In this document: piece after piece, positions 1 to 13,426 of the stretch
Layout: each line of letters starts with the position of its first letter
Numbering within the stretch: position 1 is the first letter of the stretch
From: Papilionanthe hookeriana x Papilionanthe teres
Taxonomy: Eukaryota; Streptophyta; Magnoliopsida; Asparagales; Orchidaceae
Direction of reading: 5' to 3'
DNA: 64,000 nt
Assembly: GCA_022702705.1 (NCBI GenBank)
Contig: CM040428.1
Coordinates: forward strand, 60,616,155-60,680,154
Notes under the pieces: generated by a model
Told to the model about the DNA's origin: nothing
The model's database searches: none
The model's input: the letters and a program-made list of their open reading frames with translations, nothing else
Position numbers and translations under genes: made by a program

Positions 1-480
1 TATAATTCAAGCATTTGCAAGGAGTAGATCGAGCTTTGGATGTTGAAATTATAGCTTCCGTTTGGTCTTTGTTCTCTTCCCTTGGCTTTCAGAAGGAAAC
101 ACTGGCGGTGCATGCAATGCAGTTTAACTCTATTAGTATGAGATTGCTTTGCTTTGCCATGGAAAAGATCAGTTTGGCAATGCATTTAGCCTCAAATGCG
201 TGTATATTTATTGTGTATATGCTTGGTCTGGTTCTCAAGTATTTTGTCTTTGTTTTGCAGCTAAACGAAGAGTTTTACTTATTGTAGTTGCATTTATTAC
301 AAGGCTCCCTACAGGAAACCAATTCAGAGCAGCATGTCTCAGAGTCATGAATTTGATGTATATTTGATGCTATTCTATGATTTGATTTAGTTCGTAGTAG
401 AATCGTATGTCCATAATCCTAATCGAGATTCCGGATTAATTTTAATTTTATTTTTTATTTTTTAGAACTTTTGAGAGACA
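1..480 (+). other. Possible 3' end of an unidentified gene
   Basis: An open stretch near 15-135 (containing VDRALDVEIIASVWSLFSS) is followed by a pyrimidine-rich tract ending TTTTGCAG at about 260, which looks like a 3' splice site. The sequence after it encodes a short open tail ending at a TAG near 287. This could be the last exons and 3' UTR of a gene entering from the left. I do not recognise the protein, see no domain, and cannot fix the upstream exon boundary, so this remains a weak call. Confidence 0.2.
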
Positions 481-3400
481 TTATCAAACAAAGCAGTCTT
501 TTCATTTTTGCATTAAGAAACTTGACTACTTTGATCCAACAGTTGAGGAATAGTGGGTCTCAAGGTAGAAACACACAAAAATGATCCAATTTTTAAGCTT
601 GTTTGATGTAAATGGGCATTCAAAAAATAGGAGATTGATAGTTTGGATATCTCCATAACAAAAATGACAGAATTCTATCAACAATAATAGTAAATTTGTG
701 AATTGCATATGTAGTTTTTATATTTCTTTTATGTGCCAACTAGACTTGATAAGTAGAAAATTTGCTAGGGTAACTAATATGCCGAATTCGGTTGTAGGAA
801 TCATAGGAAAATGCTTATAGGAATCAACAAGAACTTGATCTATTTGATTATTAGTATCGATGATGATTTGCCCAAAATTCATGAACATTCCAATGAGCAT
901 TGTGATTCATAGACAAGCGCATAGTACTATAAAAATTTATAGTAAGCCGGGATCATGCTCCCAGAAGATCAAAGACAAGCATACCATACACATAAGGATC
1001 CCAAGTGAAAGAGAAGCCATTACCAAGAGAATGCCTAACAATAGGCCTCTTCTCTTAAGCAAAGTTATAGACTTTTTGAAATATTTGAAGCTTTGTTGTA
1101 AGGAGGTCTCTTAATAGAACCATATTTGCTCAAGTCAATAACTCATCAAGTAATCTAGCTTCATAATTCTCCACACAATGCTTCATTTGTATGCTAAACT
1201 GAGGCTCTTAAGATAAAGAATATATATCATACGTCTATATTTTTGGAATGTTGGTGACATTTTATTAAAGAGGTTGAAGTTTTGTTAGCCTCGGTGTTCA
1301 CATTATAGAGGACTTGATGATTGACGCTATCAGAAAAAATTTGCAATTTTTTGGAAAGGACAATTGAGATTGTCCATAGTTGAATTACTAAAGATGAGAA
1401 TATCATCAGCATATAACTATATATTGTATTGATTATGTGAGCAAGATCAAGGTTCATGCAATTGCCTCTTTTATATAAGCCAATCTTACATGATAAAATT
1501 TTCATAGTTTATAATTATACACATTTTCTCAAATTTAGGATGGGTGAAGCAGAATAACAGCTCAAAAGTCACACTTTTATTTCCTCTTAAAATTTTGGTG
1601 TATTGTTTTCATTTTCTCTTCCACCCACAACTTTGTATGAAATTAAAATTTTGAATTATTTTTATGGAGTGGAGTGTACATAACTTTATTTAATTGAAAA
1701 TAATTTAATCAAGTTTGATTTTAAATTATCTCAATATTTATAAAAAACGTATGCAGAACACATCTTTTATTCTTAATCATTTATTTTATTTAAAATTATC
1801 ACATATTCTGAAATTTTATGAATTTTTTTTTTAATTTCAATGACTAGAAAATAATGTCAAGAATTATGATTTTTTTCAAGAATTGGAAGACATTAAGAAA
1901 AAAACATTGTCAATATATTTAATAATCGATGAGTTAGTTATAACATGTATTCAACTCGATAATCAGCCATAAATATATTTTTAAGTTACTTGGATTGAGC
2001 TAATTCATATTTAATGAAACCAAACAAACTAATATTCTTACTTGTGTGTGATGGGATTTGTAGGGTTGTCAAATGAGAGAATTCTAGAGTTATCATTGAA
2101 CGAAATCAAGCAAATCAACCCTATCTGATAAATAGTTAATCCAAATAAAAATATTCAAAATTTTCCCTCAATTTTAGTAAGAAATTGCATATTGGTCTTA
2201 AAATATGATGGTAATTCACAAAAATTAGAGTTTTAATGTCTCCAACTATGTAAAACAGCGAAGTATATATATATATATATCATGATAAATTCATGAGATT
2301 TAGTGAAAAAATGTATGTTGAGAGATATAATGAGACAAAGAATGCCTAATCATGTTTATGGATGGATACAAGATTCAAGTATCATTTAGTGTGTGTCCTT
2401 AGCTTCCCCTTAGACTTCTTATTTTATAAGCATAACTAATAGTGTGGTGTTATAAGAAATAAATGTTAAATCTTGAAGTCTTTTTGTCATTTAATTATAA
2501 AACTATATAGCCTTCTTTACAATTAAATCAAGGAAATATGTATGCCTTTACTTTTTAAAGAAAATTATGGCTAATCACCCGTCATTAGTTGTCTTAATAT
2601 AAGTAATGTTAGTACCTTATGAAGATGGTTGAAAATCCAGATCGAAGAAGATTTCAATCCAATGGAATTCATGCATACAAGTTTTCCTCTAAAGTGTCGA
2701 TTATGCTTTAGCATTTTCTTTATGGTTTAAGTAAACAAGTGAGCTACGACTATTTGATGAATTGATGAGTCTTTAACTCGCCAAATTTACACTGCAACAA
2801 CCTTGAATTTAACTAGGCATATAGGTCCCTTTTGGATGTATATTTAGCTTCTAGACTAATTGGCATCTTTGAAAGGAAACTATATAAAAAAATAGAATGG
2901 AATAATATGTTTTTTTTTATCGGGTTAGTAATTTTTCTTAAATTAAACAGAAATTTACAATGAATTCTTATTCTTTGAAAAAAAAATTAAATAATATTCT
3001 AACCCCTCTTAGAGCATCATTTGATTTGAACTTCCCTTCATTTATTTGAGAATTGTCATATCAAGAGATTTTCAAGCTTGAAAATTGGAAGATACTAATG
3101 TTTGAGGAAAAAGGATTACAAATTTAGGAGGCATATGGGAGAATCCTTATTTTCACATTGGAAAAGAAAAATACATGGTTAAGGAGAGTTAGAACAATGG
3201 CTTTTTTTTTTTTTAGGCTCCCAACATCACCCCTAAAAGTGTTAAAGGTAGCTCGTTTATGTCTAGTTCATCATGGATGGGGATGAAATAAAAGTTATGT
3301 GATGATAACATCACTCCTCTTGGTGTGATATCTTAAATTAAAACAAGCCAAGTAGTTGATTCTTCCTTACCTTTTAGGTGACAAACATAAAGGATGCTAT

Positions 3401-5254
3401 GTTTGTTGATACCCATAAGGTTAGGTGATGGTGCAAGATCATCCTAAGATGTAGATACCGTAATAATTCATTATAGAAAAGGCGTCCATTTTTGGCAAAT
3501 AAATCCTCCATTAAATAAATATTTTTCATCAGTAAAATCATTTTCTAGTAGATTTATGATGGAGCTGGAGCAATCAGAATATCCCAAGTCAAAAATACAT
3601 TCTAATGAAAAACTTTTTACCGTAAACTTTTCCTGGTGGAATATTCGCTCGAAACTTCTTTTGGTTGAAATAGCAACACATAAATCTGTTGAAAAACTAA
3701 TGTATCCATCATTTGTACTAGATAAAAAAAAAAATAACTCCTCCTTCCGAAACTACTAACTAATTTTTTGTTATAATGTACATTGATTTAGCTCGTATCA
3801 AGTAACCAACTAATAATTTTATCAGATATATCAATATCAATTTGGCAATAGACAAATTATTTGGAAGTACATCGAATAACTTGTAGCATAAACAAAAAAA
3901 AAAAAAAAAATTAGCCCAATAGAATTTATATATCTACAATCTCATCACAACACCCAATATAACTATATTTGTATGATTTAAGAGCCATACAATATCACAT
4001 TGAGATAATCACAATAAATAAAATCATAAAAAATATAATAATGAGTACAAAAGCATCTCCAAAAAAAAGCAACTAAATATCTAACAAAAGAAAAAGTAAT
4101 AATAATAAAGGGAAAAAAATGTACTCCTCATCAGCCTTGACATTCTCCTCCTCCTCCACCATTATCAACTGCGTCCCTAGCTTGTTTGCCTCACAACACA
4201 TCTGCTCCATCCTTGCCTCTATCTGCAACTTCATCTCAGCAAATTGTGTTGAAACTTAGGCTTTGATGTCCTGAGTGAATGCCATGACACGCCCGCTAAG
4301 TTAGTTATTTACCTAATTTTTTGGTCAACCTCTCTTCCTTTGGCCCCTGGCCAATTCTATCAAAGCTTAGTATTTTAGGTGGCTAGGCTAACCCTGACCT
4401 TGTTATGCTAACATGGGTCAGGACTAGTTGATCCTAGCTTGGCCCAGTGGAACCAAGCTTGGCTACGTTGACCAAGATTTGGCTTTGGTGTGCCTTGAGC
4501 TGGCTCCTAGTCGGTTTGGTAAGTATTGGCTAAGGCTGAACATAAGTTAAAATTAAACTAAAAATTTGATAAAAAAATTTAAGTGAATTAAAATTTTAGC
4601 CAAGTCAATAGCTATTTGTGTTCGATCTCATTTATCAAAAACATGTTCATGCTCAACTCAATTAGCCATTTCTATCAATATTCAAACTCAATTCATTTAT
4701 ATTCATATTTGTTCAACTTTGATTTGCATTTACCTTATGTAAGATTTATTATTGATATATGAACATTAAATAAGCAAGTTAGTTGAAAATATAAAAGGCT
4801 TAGTGAATATAGCCTATTGAGTTTTAGTGATTTTATCTTATCGAGATTTAAACTTAAAATTTTAATTTAGCAAATTTTATATCTTTTAAATGTTTATTAA
4901 TTTTTTAAAATGGATTTCAAGTAGCCACCTGGAAGGCCACCCGCTTTAGAAGCTCATCATTCAATTTGATTATTTAAAATTTATAAATAATATTACTTTA
5001 AAATATCCTAACATAAATGAGACTAAATATCCAAATAAAAACACAAAATTGAAATAATTAAGTATCATTAAATTGAATATCCAAAATAAAATTTTCAAAT
5101 GGAAATTTAGAATTTGAGAAAATGCCTTTGAATTGGTGAGAATATAGTTTTTTTCCTTCTTTCAACGTAAAATGACTCTTTCATTCTATAAGGACATGTT
5201 AACCACTCCTTTAATCATGACATTAAAAATGAATTGAATTGTATACGAAAAATA
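481..5254. other. AT-rich intergenic DNA, no gene recognised
   Basis: No ORF here resembles a known protein. A short (TA)n run lies at 2264-2281 and several poly-A/poly-T runs occur. At about 4125-4305 the minus strand encodes a polar segment (including EMKLQIEARMEQMCCEA) interrupted by a stop; it looks like a coiled coil and could be a transposon-protein remnant, but the family is not identifiable. Confidence 0.4.
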
Positions 5255-5732
5255 TGTTAGCACAAATCTCAAGGCAATCTAATGATCAGGTAAAACGATG
5301 GCAAACAGACTGACCCAGGGTAGGAAAAGTTTCCCAAAGCAAGCCCAAAGATCCGAGTTATTTAAAGGTGTAATGACTAGCCTAAAGCAAACAAGTCAAA
5401 TCACGGCATGACGACCAATTGGAAGCCAACGAGAAAATCAAGAGATAACGATCGTCTGCACAACCACCAATCACCAAGACCCAAGTCGATTGTATGTGTT
5501 CACTTGTCATTTAATATATCAACACATGTAATGTACTAAAAAAATCTTCTCAAAAACTAATGATTAGAGTAAAAACTTATAACTCTAATATCATACCCCT
5601 ATGTCTATACATAGGTGGTCATTATTCAATAAAAGTATTGTGTGCTCTCTAATGTTCATTACTCCCCTCTCATTCTCTCTGTATAACGTTATATTCCTTG
5701 AGTGTGTTTCCTAAATATTCTTGGATTCAACA
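5255..5732 (+). repeat. Putative 5' LTR of the decayed Tat-type element
   Basis: The segment starts TGTTAGCACAAATC and ends GGATTCAACA, so it has TG...CA ends. It contains an AATAAA-like signal (CAATAAAAG, about 5629) and a pyrimidine-rich stretch before the end. It lies directly upstream of the gag remnant. No matching 3' LTR was found downstream of the integrase remnant and I could not recognise a primer-binding site, so the boundaries are inferred. Confidence 0.4.
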
Positions 5733-6188
5733 TCTTTTTAGGTGTGGTGAGCGTAGAACCATGTCGTCAACAAGAAGATAAGCACAGGAGTAGCAGGAAA
5801 AGACCAACCAGATAGACATGGTGGAGGTTGGATGCGCGAGGGAGTTTGTATAAGAATTCATGCAACGAGGACTACAGGACTTGAGAGAGCCTAGATCATG
5901 AAGCATATGTCAGGACAGTTTGCAAAGGTCCTTAGAGTAGTCACAGCCCTAAGATCTGCCACTATTTTGGGAAGAGAATGTGTTCAGCCAGAACCACAGA
6001 ATCCTCCTCGAGAGGGAGCACCGACGCACAATGAGTGAAGACCTAACCATCCCCTAGAGAGAGTTGAAGATATGTTGTACCAAGACAGCAATGGATCCAT
6101 CCTGATGGTGGAAAGAAAATGATTTGGGCGAGATCAAGTGTTGTGACAGCAAGAGAATGCCTTCTTCCTTCAAATCTTAGGAGTTGAA

Positions 6189-6680
6189 CCCCTGGAGAAA
6201 TTCAAACTCCCAACTCTGGACTCTTATAAGAGGCAATTGGATCCCAATGACCACCTGGCGTCTGTCGAATCCTCGATATGTTTGCTAAAGATCTATGATG
6301 CATTTAAATGCAGACTATTCTTCAGTACATTAAGTTCATCAGCTCTAAGATGGCTCATAGTGCTACCTGTTGCGGTGATTACCTGCTTTGCAGAGTTTAG
6401 TAGACATTTTCTGGTGCAATTCACCAGTGCCCAAAGGCCTAAGAAGAGTGTCTGATCCCTGTGACAACTAAAACAGAGAGTCAATGAGTGTTTGCACTCA
6501 CTCGTTACGTGATTCTAGAGAAAAATGATGGTAGTAAAATGAAATATGGCCCAGACCGCTTTGATGTGGGGATTAAGGTTTGAGAGGTCCCATTTTGAAC
6601 TTGACCTCACGGAACCCTAAAGTTTGGCTGAGCTACTTGAGATGGCCAATAGGTATATCACTGCTTATGAGAATGCTCCC
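6189..6680 (+). pseudogene. Ty3/gypsy gag remnant (Retrotrans_gag)
   Basis: Reading from 6189 gives PLEKFKLPTLDSYKRQLDP, followed by a DHLASVESS segment, ALRWLIVLP, FAEFSRHFLVQF and RPKKSV. This is the standard Tat-type Gag core, in which homologs read roughly 'DP.DHLA.FE ... A..WF..LP ... F..F...F....R'. After a TGA at about 6453, further Gag sequence continues in shifted frames to about 6680 (ALMWGLRFERSHFELDL; SLAELLEMANRYITAYE). Gag would form the particle and bind element RNA; this copy is broken by stops and frameshifts. Confidence 0.7.
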
Positions 6681-7419
6681 TAGTCCTCTGAATAATGTCT
6701 CAAAAAGAGAACATTACGGATTGGTTGGTGGAAAATAAAGTAGAATATGCAACCACCTGTCCACCTGTGCTACGAAATTTATCCCCGCAATAACAATGTA
6801 ACCGACCATCACAGCGACCAGAGGGTCAGACGAAGAACAATAGTCAGCGACTGATGCAGTATCATGAGAGACCATCTCAATTCCAAGAATGGCCACGATA
6901 CAATCATGAAGACCCTTAGTCCACTCCTTTGAGGGTATCAAAGGTGGAAATAGTAGACGTCGGCCAGCACAAGGACCTTTTCAAGAAGGCGCCACTGATG
7001 AGGGTCGAAGCTTTCCTCCGATATAGTAGGAAATACTGAAAGTACCATAGAGATCGTGACCATGACATAGAGGAGTGTGGACACCTTTGAAACTGATTGA
7101 GGAACTAATCAAGATGAGAACGCTCAAGGAATTTGTTGCTCTGGGGCCGCGACCCTGAGGAAAGCAAAAGCCCCAATGGGGGAAGCACCAGATGGGCCAA
7201 TCATCCATATAGCTGGGATACTACCCGCCATCTTTAGGGACTAAAATCATCCAGAATAGCAAACCAAAAGAGGCAACAAACTAGGAAACTTTGCATCACT
7301 ACTTTCACCCTAAAGCCACAAGCCATCCTCCACTTTTCTTCACGAACGAGGATCTGCCCCTGGAATCCTGCACCATATTACTATCATGTTGATAACCATA
7401 ATCAATAATTATTAGGTAT

Positions 7420-7800
7420 GGAGCATATTGATTGATACGGAGAGCTCTGTAAACATGTTCAAGCAGGTGTTTGACAAGCTGTACCTGTCAGTCTACCGGA
7501 TGACCGTGCCTGCTAGTTCGTTATATGGATTTTTAGGTGAGAGAGAGGATGCACTCATAATCATTGGACTTCCAGTTAGCTGGGGCAAAAATGAGCAATT
7601 GTTCACATTGATAGAGGATTTCCTTGTGGTAGATTCTCCCCTGGCATACATCATCATCTTCATTCACCCACTTTTGAACAATTTCAAGGTAGTTATCTCA
7701 ACCTACCGCATTGGAGTGAAGTTCTCGGGGGATGGAGAAAGCATCATGATCATAAGGAATATAAAACAATCCCATGTTTGTTATTTACGAGCCATAAGCA
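7420..7800 (+). pseudogene. Retroelement aspartic protease remnant with altered active site
   Basis: An open frame at 7428-7913 begins with LIDTESSVNMFKQVFDKL, matching the Ty3 retropepsin segment usually written LVDTGSSADILY..F..L. It then has a flap-like region with GFLGE and a YRIGVKFSGDGE segment matching the end of the protease domain. The catalytic DTG reads DTE here, which should abolish activity. The frame is otherwise open for 161 codons, but upstream protease sequence near 7330-7420 is interrupted by stops. Confidence 0.65.
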
Positions 7801-8061
7801 ATGTGGAGCATGATCTCTTGGACATCAAAAATTTAAGAGGGGGTCTCGAGACCAACGAGACCAACCTGGAGATCCCTATTGTCAACTTATGTAAAAAAAT
7901 TCAAAAGATTTAAGTTCAAGTCCTCCTAGTATTTACTCTTTGATGGTGAGTTGTTCGAAAGATCCACACTCCTACTACTTGCAATGTATTTAATCTTAAA
8001 GAAATTACAATGAAGTTAATATGGATGTCACCCATGGGGTGAACTTAATTAATTGTACTTT

Positions 8062-9043
8062 ACTATAAGATTACTATTGGCCAACACGTAAGGGACTCAA
8101 AAAATTTCTCAAAAAGATGTGAAAACTTCACTCTTATGCATTGGTAGTCCCCGCATAAATGTTTAGTTAATCATGAGTCCCTAGAGGTTGGACCTCCTCA
8201 ACCTTTGTCTCTTAACAAATGCTAAAGAAAGTTCGTCTAATAGCGATTGAATATTTTTTCAAGTGGAGCAAAGGCCTTTGAAAAAACTATAACCGCGGTC
8301 ATGTGTAATTTTATCTTGATGGACCTCAACTACATGTATGGGTTACCCATAATCATAATCACAGATAACATAACTCCATTCAACATCAATAAAGTCAAGG
8401 ATTTATGCCGAATCAATGAAATTCACCTCAAATTTTTCTCAATTAATCATCCAAGGATGAATGAATAAGTGAAAGTAGCGATCAAGCTCATTGTCAACTT
8501 GTTTCAAAAGAAAGTTAAAAGGTGCCAAAGGGAATTAAGTTGAATTGCTCGCATCTATTTTATGGGTACTAAGAACAACTCCATCCGTAGAGATAAGGCA
8601 ACGCCTTTTATTCTCTCCCATGGCGCTGAAGCAATACTCCCTTTGGAGTACAACTAACATTGCCAGAGGTGCTTGCCACCTCTAGTTATGAAGAGACTAA
8701 GCTCAAATAATAACGAAGTGCTAATGATGAAGGCCTTCAACCTTGCTGGATTTGCTAAAAGCCTTTCAATCATCCATGAAGTAAAATGAAACCAAGAGGA
8801 TTCTAATGAAGTATTATAACTCACACATGAAAAGGAAGAGTTTAAAACCCAATCTTTTGGTACTTAATAAGTTAGATCCTAGAATGCATGATCACTCAAT
8901 AGGAAAACTAGATCAAACTTCCATCTGACCTTGCAACATCCAAAAATGAGTTGGACCCAAAGCATATAAGCTAGAAGCTTATAGTGAGAATGAACTTCCA
9001 AGAACTTGGAGAAAGAATGTTCTTAAGCTTTTTTACCGTTAAA
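8062..9043 (+). pseudogene. Ty3/gypsy integrase remnant
   Basis: The start reads YYWPTRKGLKKFLKK, matching the N-terminal zinc-binding region of Ty3 integrases (YYWPTM..DA..FV..C). It is followed by IAIEYFFKWSKG (homologs have AVDYFTKWVEA), then the catalytic-core segment IIIITDNITPFN (normally ITDNG.QF), HPRMNE, and a C-terminal part reading AYKLEAYSENELPRTW. Several stops and at least three frame changes occur. An integrase would insert element cDNA into the genome; this one cannot be functional. Confidence 0.7.
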
Positions 9044-9469
9044 AATGCTTTTCATCATTATTGAATATTTAAAGCTCGGGTAACTTGTCCAAGAAAGTTC
9101 AACTATAAGCCAACATATTTTGCAATTAATAATAAAAGGATGAAAACTTTACACTACAATTTTATTTAAAAAGTTTTCCCTTCCTCACCCTATAAAGACT
9201 ACAATGTAATATCAAGTGTCAAGCTAAATGTTGAATGACTGCTCCTAGACAAAATGTTGAAAGCACAAAACACAAACCATTTTAGTTCAAAAAGTCCCTT
9301 GAAGAAAAAGCTTAAAAGAGGTGAAGACTTTTACTTTATCAAGTCATAAAAATTAGAACGGGTAGAAAACTATCTACGTGAAATTTTGAGTGAACTCGCT
9401 AACATCACAACTTAATTTTATGACAATGATATCTTTATATATTCAACTATTCTTGTCACAGGAGCATTA

Positions 9470-9800
9470 CAAATATGACCCAAAATTAACGACCTAAAAC
9501 TAATTAACCCAAATCCAACCCAAATATTAAACAGGTCAAAGAGTTCAACTCTAACATGGCTTGTCGTCAACCCATTGACCCAAACCTATCCCATATAATA
9601 CACTTTACATAAGGCATAATAGATAATGGTCAAAATTAGGTCAAATTTAGGTCAATCTCGAGTCAAGTTTGGGTTTGCAGATAAATTGGGTGAATTTTGA
9701 GTTAGAATGTTAGTTTAGGATCAAATTTTAGGTTGATAGAACTTAGCCAAAAAATTAAACGGCGCCCGACCTAAAAATTATTTTGGTCAATATGAACCAA
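9470..9800. repeat. Possible foldback/MITE-like segment
   Basis: The left half is rich in GACCCAA/AACCCAA motifs and the right half in TTGGGT/AGGTCAA motifs, so the segment could fold on itself (for example CCATTGACCCAAACC near 9592 against AAGTTTGGGTTTG near 9664). The ends were not defined and no target duplication was found. Confidence 0.3.
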
Positions 9801-10959
9801 AAATTGTTTAGTTAGGCTTAGGTGAAAATTGACACGTCAAGTTAATTTTTGACATCCCTAATCAAAACATACAATAAATCCTAAAGAGATTCCTTAAAAT
9901 GACCAAAACATAATCAAAGCATTCTATCTTCAAAAATTAAAGCTCATCTTACGAGTCACATGATATTACAAAGGTATTAGAAAGAGTGCGAATTATTTTC
10001 TTTTGCAAAGAAATCTGTACAGCTAAATTTTATAAGTTTGCCTCATAATACTTCATCATGAGCCAATTTCTAAGTGTTCGCTTCACAATAATTAAAATAA
10101 ATAAATAAATAAAAGTTTTATTTCGTTACTACTGAAAAGGTGGGTTACAATAACATTCATTAGCACAACTAAAGCCTACACGGTGGTCAAACTACCCCCA
10201 TTCTAACTCTAAATCTCACTCTCTCCAACGAAGTTTAGTTCTTTCATTAATTTTTTTTTGAAGTTATTCACCACTCCAGAGGGAGAACCTAGTTCCTGGT
10301 AAAAATTCATAAGAGGTTTAATCCTTCGATGAACTTGGCTTGCAAGACCTTTTACACGACATTCTTCAATAATGACTACACAAACTCTACAAAGGTATGT
10401 ATGGTGGCCATCCTCTCATGAACCTGCTGAAACTCGCCCTCGGGCTCAAAGCATTTGGCCTTTAGTCCTATACACTCCTCCAAAAGGCCATCTCGTCGCT
10501 ATTGTGCATCTCATAGCAACGGAGTTTCATCTCTTTATTTCTTTATAACATTTAGACAAGCCTCACATTGCTCTTTGATGACGATCTTATTGGCCTCAAC
10601 TTTCTTCTTCGCTCATCAAGTTCTTTCTCCAGAGCTACTACTCCTTTCAACTTTTACATGGACAAGGCCCCTCGTCCCACTGATTTTAGACCTCACAAAA
10701 GAATATGAAAATTGTCATGCTATTGCTCGTATCCACAAGGTTGTGAACCATTGAGTTTCTCAATACATCCCCTATATCACATGCAAGGCGAACTGCATCA
10801 TGTATTTCACATAACAGTCTATCAAGATATCAATTTGAGCTCACATGATACACTTCTGCAAACTCAAGATCTCAAAAGCTTTTTTTTTTTTTTCGATTTC
10901 TGATGTGTTGTAAATTTTCTTAGCCACTTGTCACGGGCTAACTTATCTCTAGTTACTCA
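9801..10959. other. No gene recognised
   Basis: The DNA is AT-rich with short poly-A and (AAAT)n runs near 10100. The ORF at 10455-10754 on the plus strand and minus-strand frames of the same stretch do not resemble a family I know; degenerate retroelement sequence is possible given the neighbours on both sides. Confidence 0.3.
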
Positions 10960-11340
10960 TACGACTTTAGAAGAATTGGAGATAGGAACATTTCAATAAG
11001 AAAGAAGGATTAGAACACTTAATGTTTGGAAGCTTGAATGCTTTCTTAGGTGATTAAAATTGAGGGGAGAGACTTATTTATAACCACCTCCAAGCCCAAA
11101 GGAAACTTCAAGATTACATAAGAATAGCTTAGTTTATAGAGTGTTCTCTACTATTTATATATTACATACATACCCCTAGAACTTTCTAGGTTATTCTTGA
11201 GTTCTTGTAGTTTTTCCTTCTAGCATTCTCTGGCATGTTTGGAGGAATCTTCTAGAGTCCCTTAGATGCCTCTCAATATTCTAGCCTTCTCTAAAACTTT
11301 CCATCCCACGAGGGTCTTGCCAATTTCTAGAATATAGTGA
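10960..11340 (-). repeat. LTR-like fragment rich in TCTAGA motifs
   Basis: Read on the minus strand, this has repeated TCTAGAA-type motifs, a TATA-like box (TATATAAATAGTAG, about 11146-11160) and a downstream stretch resembling an R/U5 region. Such features are typical of plant Ty3 LTRs. It directly follows a truncated polyprotein fragment on the same strand, so it is probably the 3' LTR of an internally deleted element. Ends not fixed. Confidence 0.4.
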
Positions 11341-11360
11341 AACGTGATACTCTCACTCAC

Positions 11361-11669
11361 TTAAGCTCGTAATGCCCTCATTGTGAATTCCCCTTGACAC
11401 TCGAACCACCTTCCTTTGTTTGCTCTTGGCAACATGGGTTTTTCCTTGGTCGTATGGAGGAGGGCTGCCATGCAGAGAGACTTGGCTGCTCGGTCTGGCT
11501 TCAGCTTAATTCGATGATCTTTCTCCGTTCTTGGTGATAGTTCTTTAAGAACCTCCACTTCCCTTGACAAGTCTTTTTGGGTCTTCATCACTTCCTTTGT
11601 CAAGTGGCTCCCCTTATCACAAAGGAATGGACAAATATAATACAAAGTCCCATCCAAGCCGCACATCAA
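11361..11669 (-). pseudogene. Truncated Ty3/gypsy reverse transcriptase N-terminus
   Basis: The 102-codon minus-strand frame contains KELSPRTEKDHRIKLKPD. This matches the conserved entry into Ty3 reverse transcriptase, where homologs read LPPRR..DH.I.L.PG followed by the APYRM segment. The catalytic core (YxDD) is absent and the frame runs into unrelated sequence next to the LTR-like fragment. It is a deletion relic, not a gene. Confidence 0.5.
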
Positions 11670-13426
11670 AATGGAATTAACATATTTTTGAAGGCGATGT
11701 GCAGCCGTGAGGAGTCCTGATGTAATATTTTTACATCAAATAGACATCAAAATATAAAGATTATAGAGATTCAAAATTTTCATTTATTCAAGAAAAGTTT
11801 TCATCATTACATATATTTTGTCTGGCTTGTAAGACGCAAACATTACAAACTAACACAGAAGAATAGAAAATTTGAAAACAAGAATGCATCATCACCTTCG
11901 TGAGAATTCAACGTAACCAAATAACAATTATTAACACAAAATAACCTGCTCATAAATTGAGTTAAATTAAAAGAATTAACATATCTTTGAAGCATTATGA
12001 GCTTATCAATCACATAAGCAACTCTAATTTTTAGTTCAGACCAATAGCTCGCCTATGAAGATCTATGCACAAAAAAATGATAAGACTAAAGGCAACTCGC
12101 CCACTAAATTCCCCTCTAAACTCCCATTGAGATATACTTTTTCTAGGAACATCCACTTGGAAAATGACAAAGTTGACTAATATATGTCTTTTACAGACTA
12201 CACTAGGGAAAATATATTTTATAAAAACATAATTCATACAAAGGAACAAATTAAAATTAAATATTAAAGTCTCCAGAAAAAGAAGGGAAAAATCAGTCAA
12301 AAAATACTCGAGATTTGAATGTAATTATACTTAATTGATAATGCATAAACGTATTTCTCTATAAATACAGATAACAATGATAATACAAGAGTAGAATCCT
12401 CAAATATTACATTAAAAAACTCAATTTTCATAGTTTTATTTCCTATTTTTTGATCTCAAAGCCCTCTTCCTTTACACCTAACAATTCCCACATTATAATA
12501 GCAACTATAGCAAGAAAAAGGACATTCTCATCTTAATCTGTTAAGAGGAAAAGAAATAACCATATCTCTTAATTAACAGTGACATAAAATGGATAGACAA
12601 ATCTAATCTAAGCAACAGAAATCCTCCGTTAAGACTATCCACTGCGCACAAATAAGACTTGGTCTAGAATTGCTAATGCACTTCAGAGCCAAAAAAATGC
12701 TGCTTGAAACCACCCATGCATAAAAAAAGTTGCTTCATAAGTTCTGGAAAAATAATCGTTAATCTAATCACTAGAATCACAGCTATGACCATATAAATAG
12801 TATTACAAAGAGTAAGTGACTTATAATCAATAATCATATTGGTATTTAGCTTGAAGGAACAGCAAACATAAAACAATTAGGCAACTTTAATGTTTTGAAA
12901 AGTGCAAGTCAACTCCTATAAATTGGAACCAACAAAACCGCCAAACAATCCTCAAAAATTCAAGTAAAATCCAACTTCCACAAACAAAACCAACCAACTC
13001 CTTAATTAAATTGGTTAAAATGCGGAACAAAAAAACAGATTTTCAGTCAAATTTAAGCCCAACAAATCTTAACATGTTTAATTCAAAAGTTTTAAATATA
13101 GAACAACATAGTTTTAAAAAGACAACTTTTTAAAAATAATCAGTAAAGAGCATATAGTATATTTATATGTAATGCAATCAAGTAGAACCAAATAGATCGA
13201 GCATAAAACCAGTACATTTGTAGAATAATGTTAAAATTCAACCAATTTAGCTTAATTCGATCTGAACAGAAAAACAGTCTTCATATAAAAGTACAATGCA
13301 GAATTTGCGAACAATAACAAATACTGTTATATGGCATCGATAAAATTAAGGAGCATAATTCTTATATATTTTCATATCTAACAATTAAATTTTAATAAGT
13401 TCATACATAGCACTCAAAGCTTATTT
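11670..13426. other. AT-rich stretch downstream of the snoRNA cluster
   Basis: No protein-like ORF is present. I looked on the minus strand for more C/D snoRNAs (TCATCA and TCAG on the plus strand at 70-100 nt spacing) and found no further pair with a terminal stem. Part of this may be the 3' portion of the snoRNA precursor transcript, but nothing shows where it ends. Confidence 0.35.

Larger units (their letters stand above)
5255..9043 (+). mobile_element. Decayed Ty3/gypsy retrotransposon, Tat-like, RT/RNase H deleted
   Basis: Gag, aspartic protease and integrase remnants occur in the normal Ty3 order on the plus strand. Reverse transcriptase and RNase H should lie between protease and integrase and take well over 1.5 kb. 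Only about 270 bp separate the end of recognisable protease (about 7790) from the start of integrase (about 8062), so that section is deleted. All domains carry stops and frameshifts. The gag wording (PTLDSYKRQLDPNDHLASVE) and the integrase C-terminus (ELPRTWRKN) resemble the plant Tat/Athila branch rather than chromoviruses. The element is incapable of autonomous movement. Confidence 0.75.

Noticed and set aside
11810..11895. TCATCAT motifs as further minus-strand snoRNA C boxes
   Set aside because: No D box at suitable spacing and no terminal stem.
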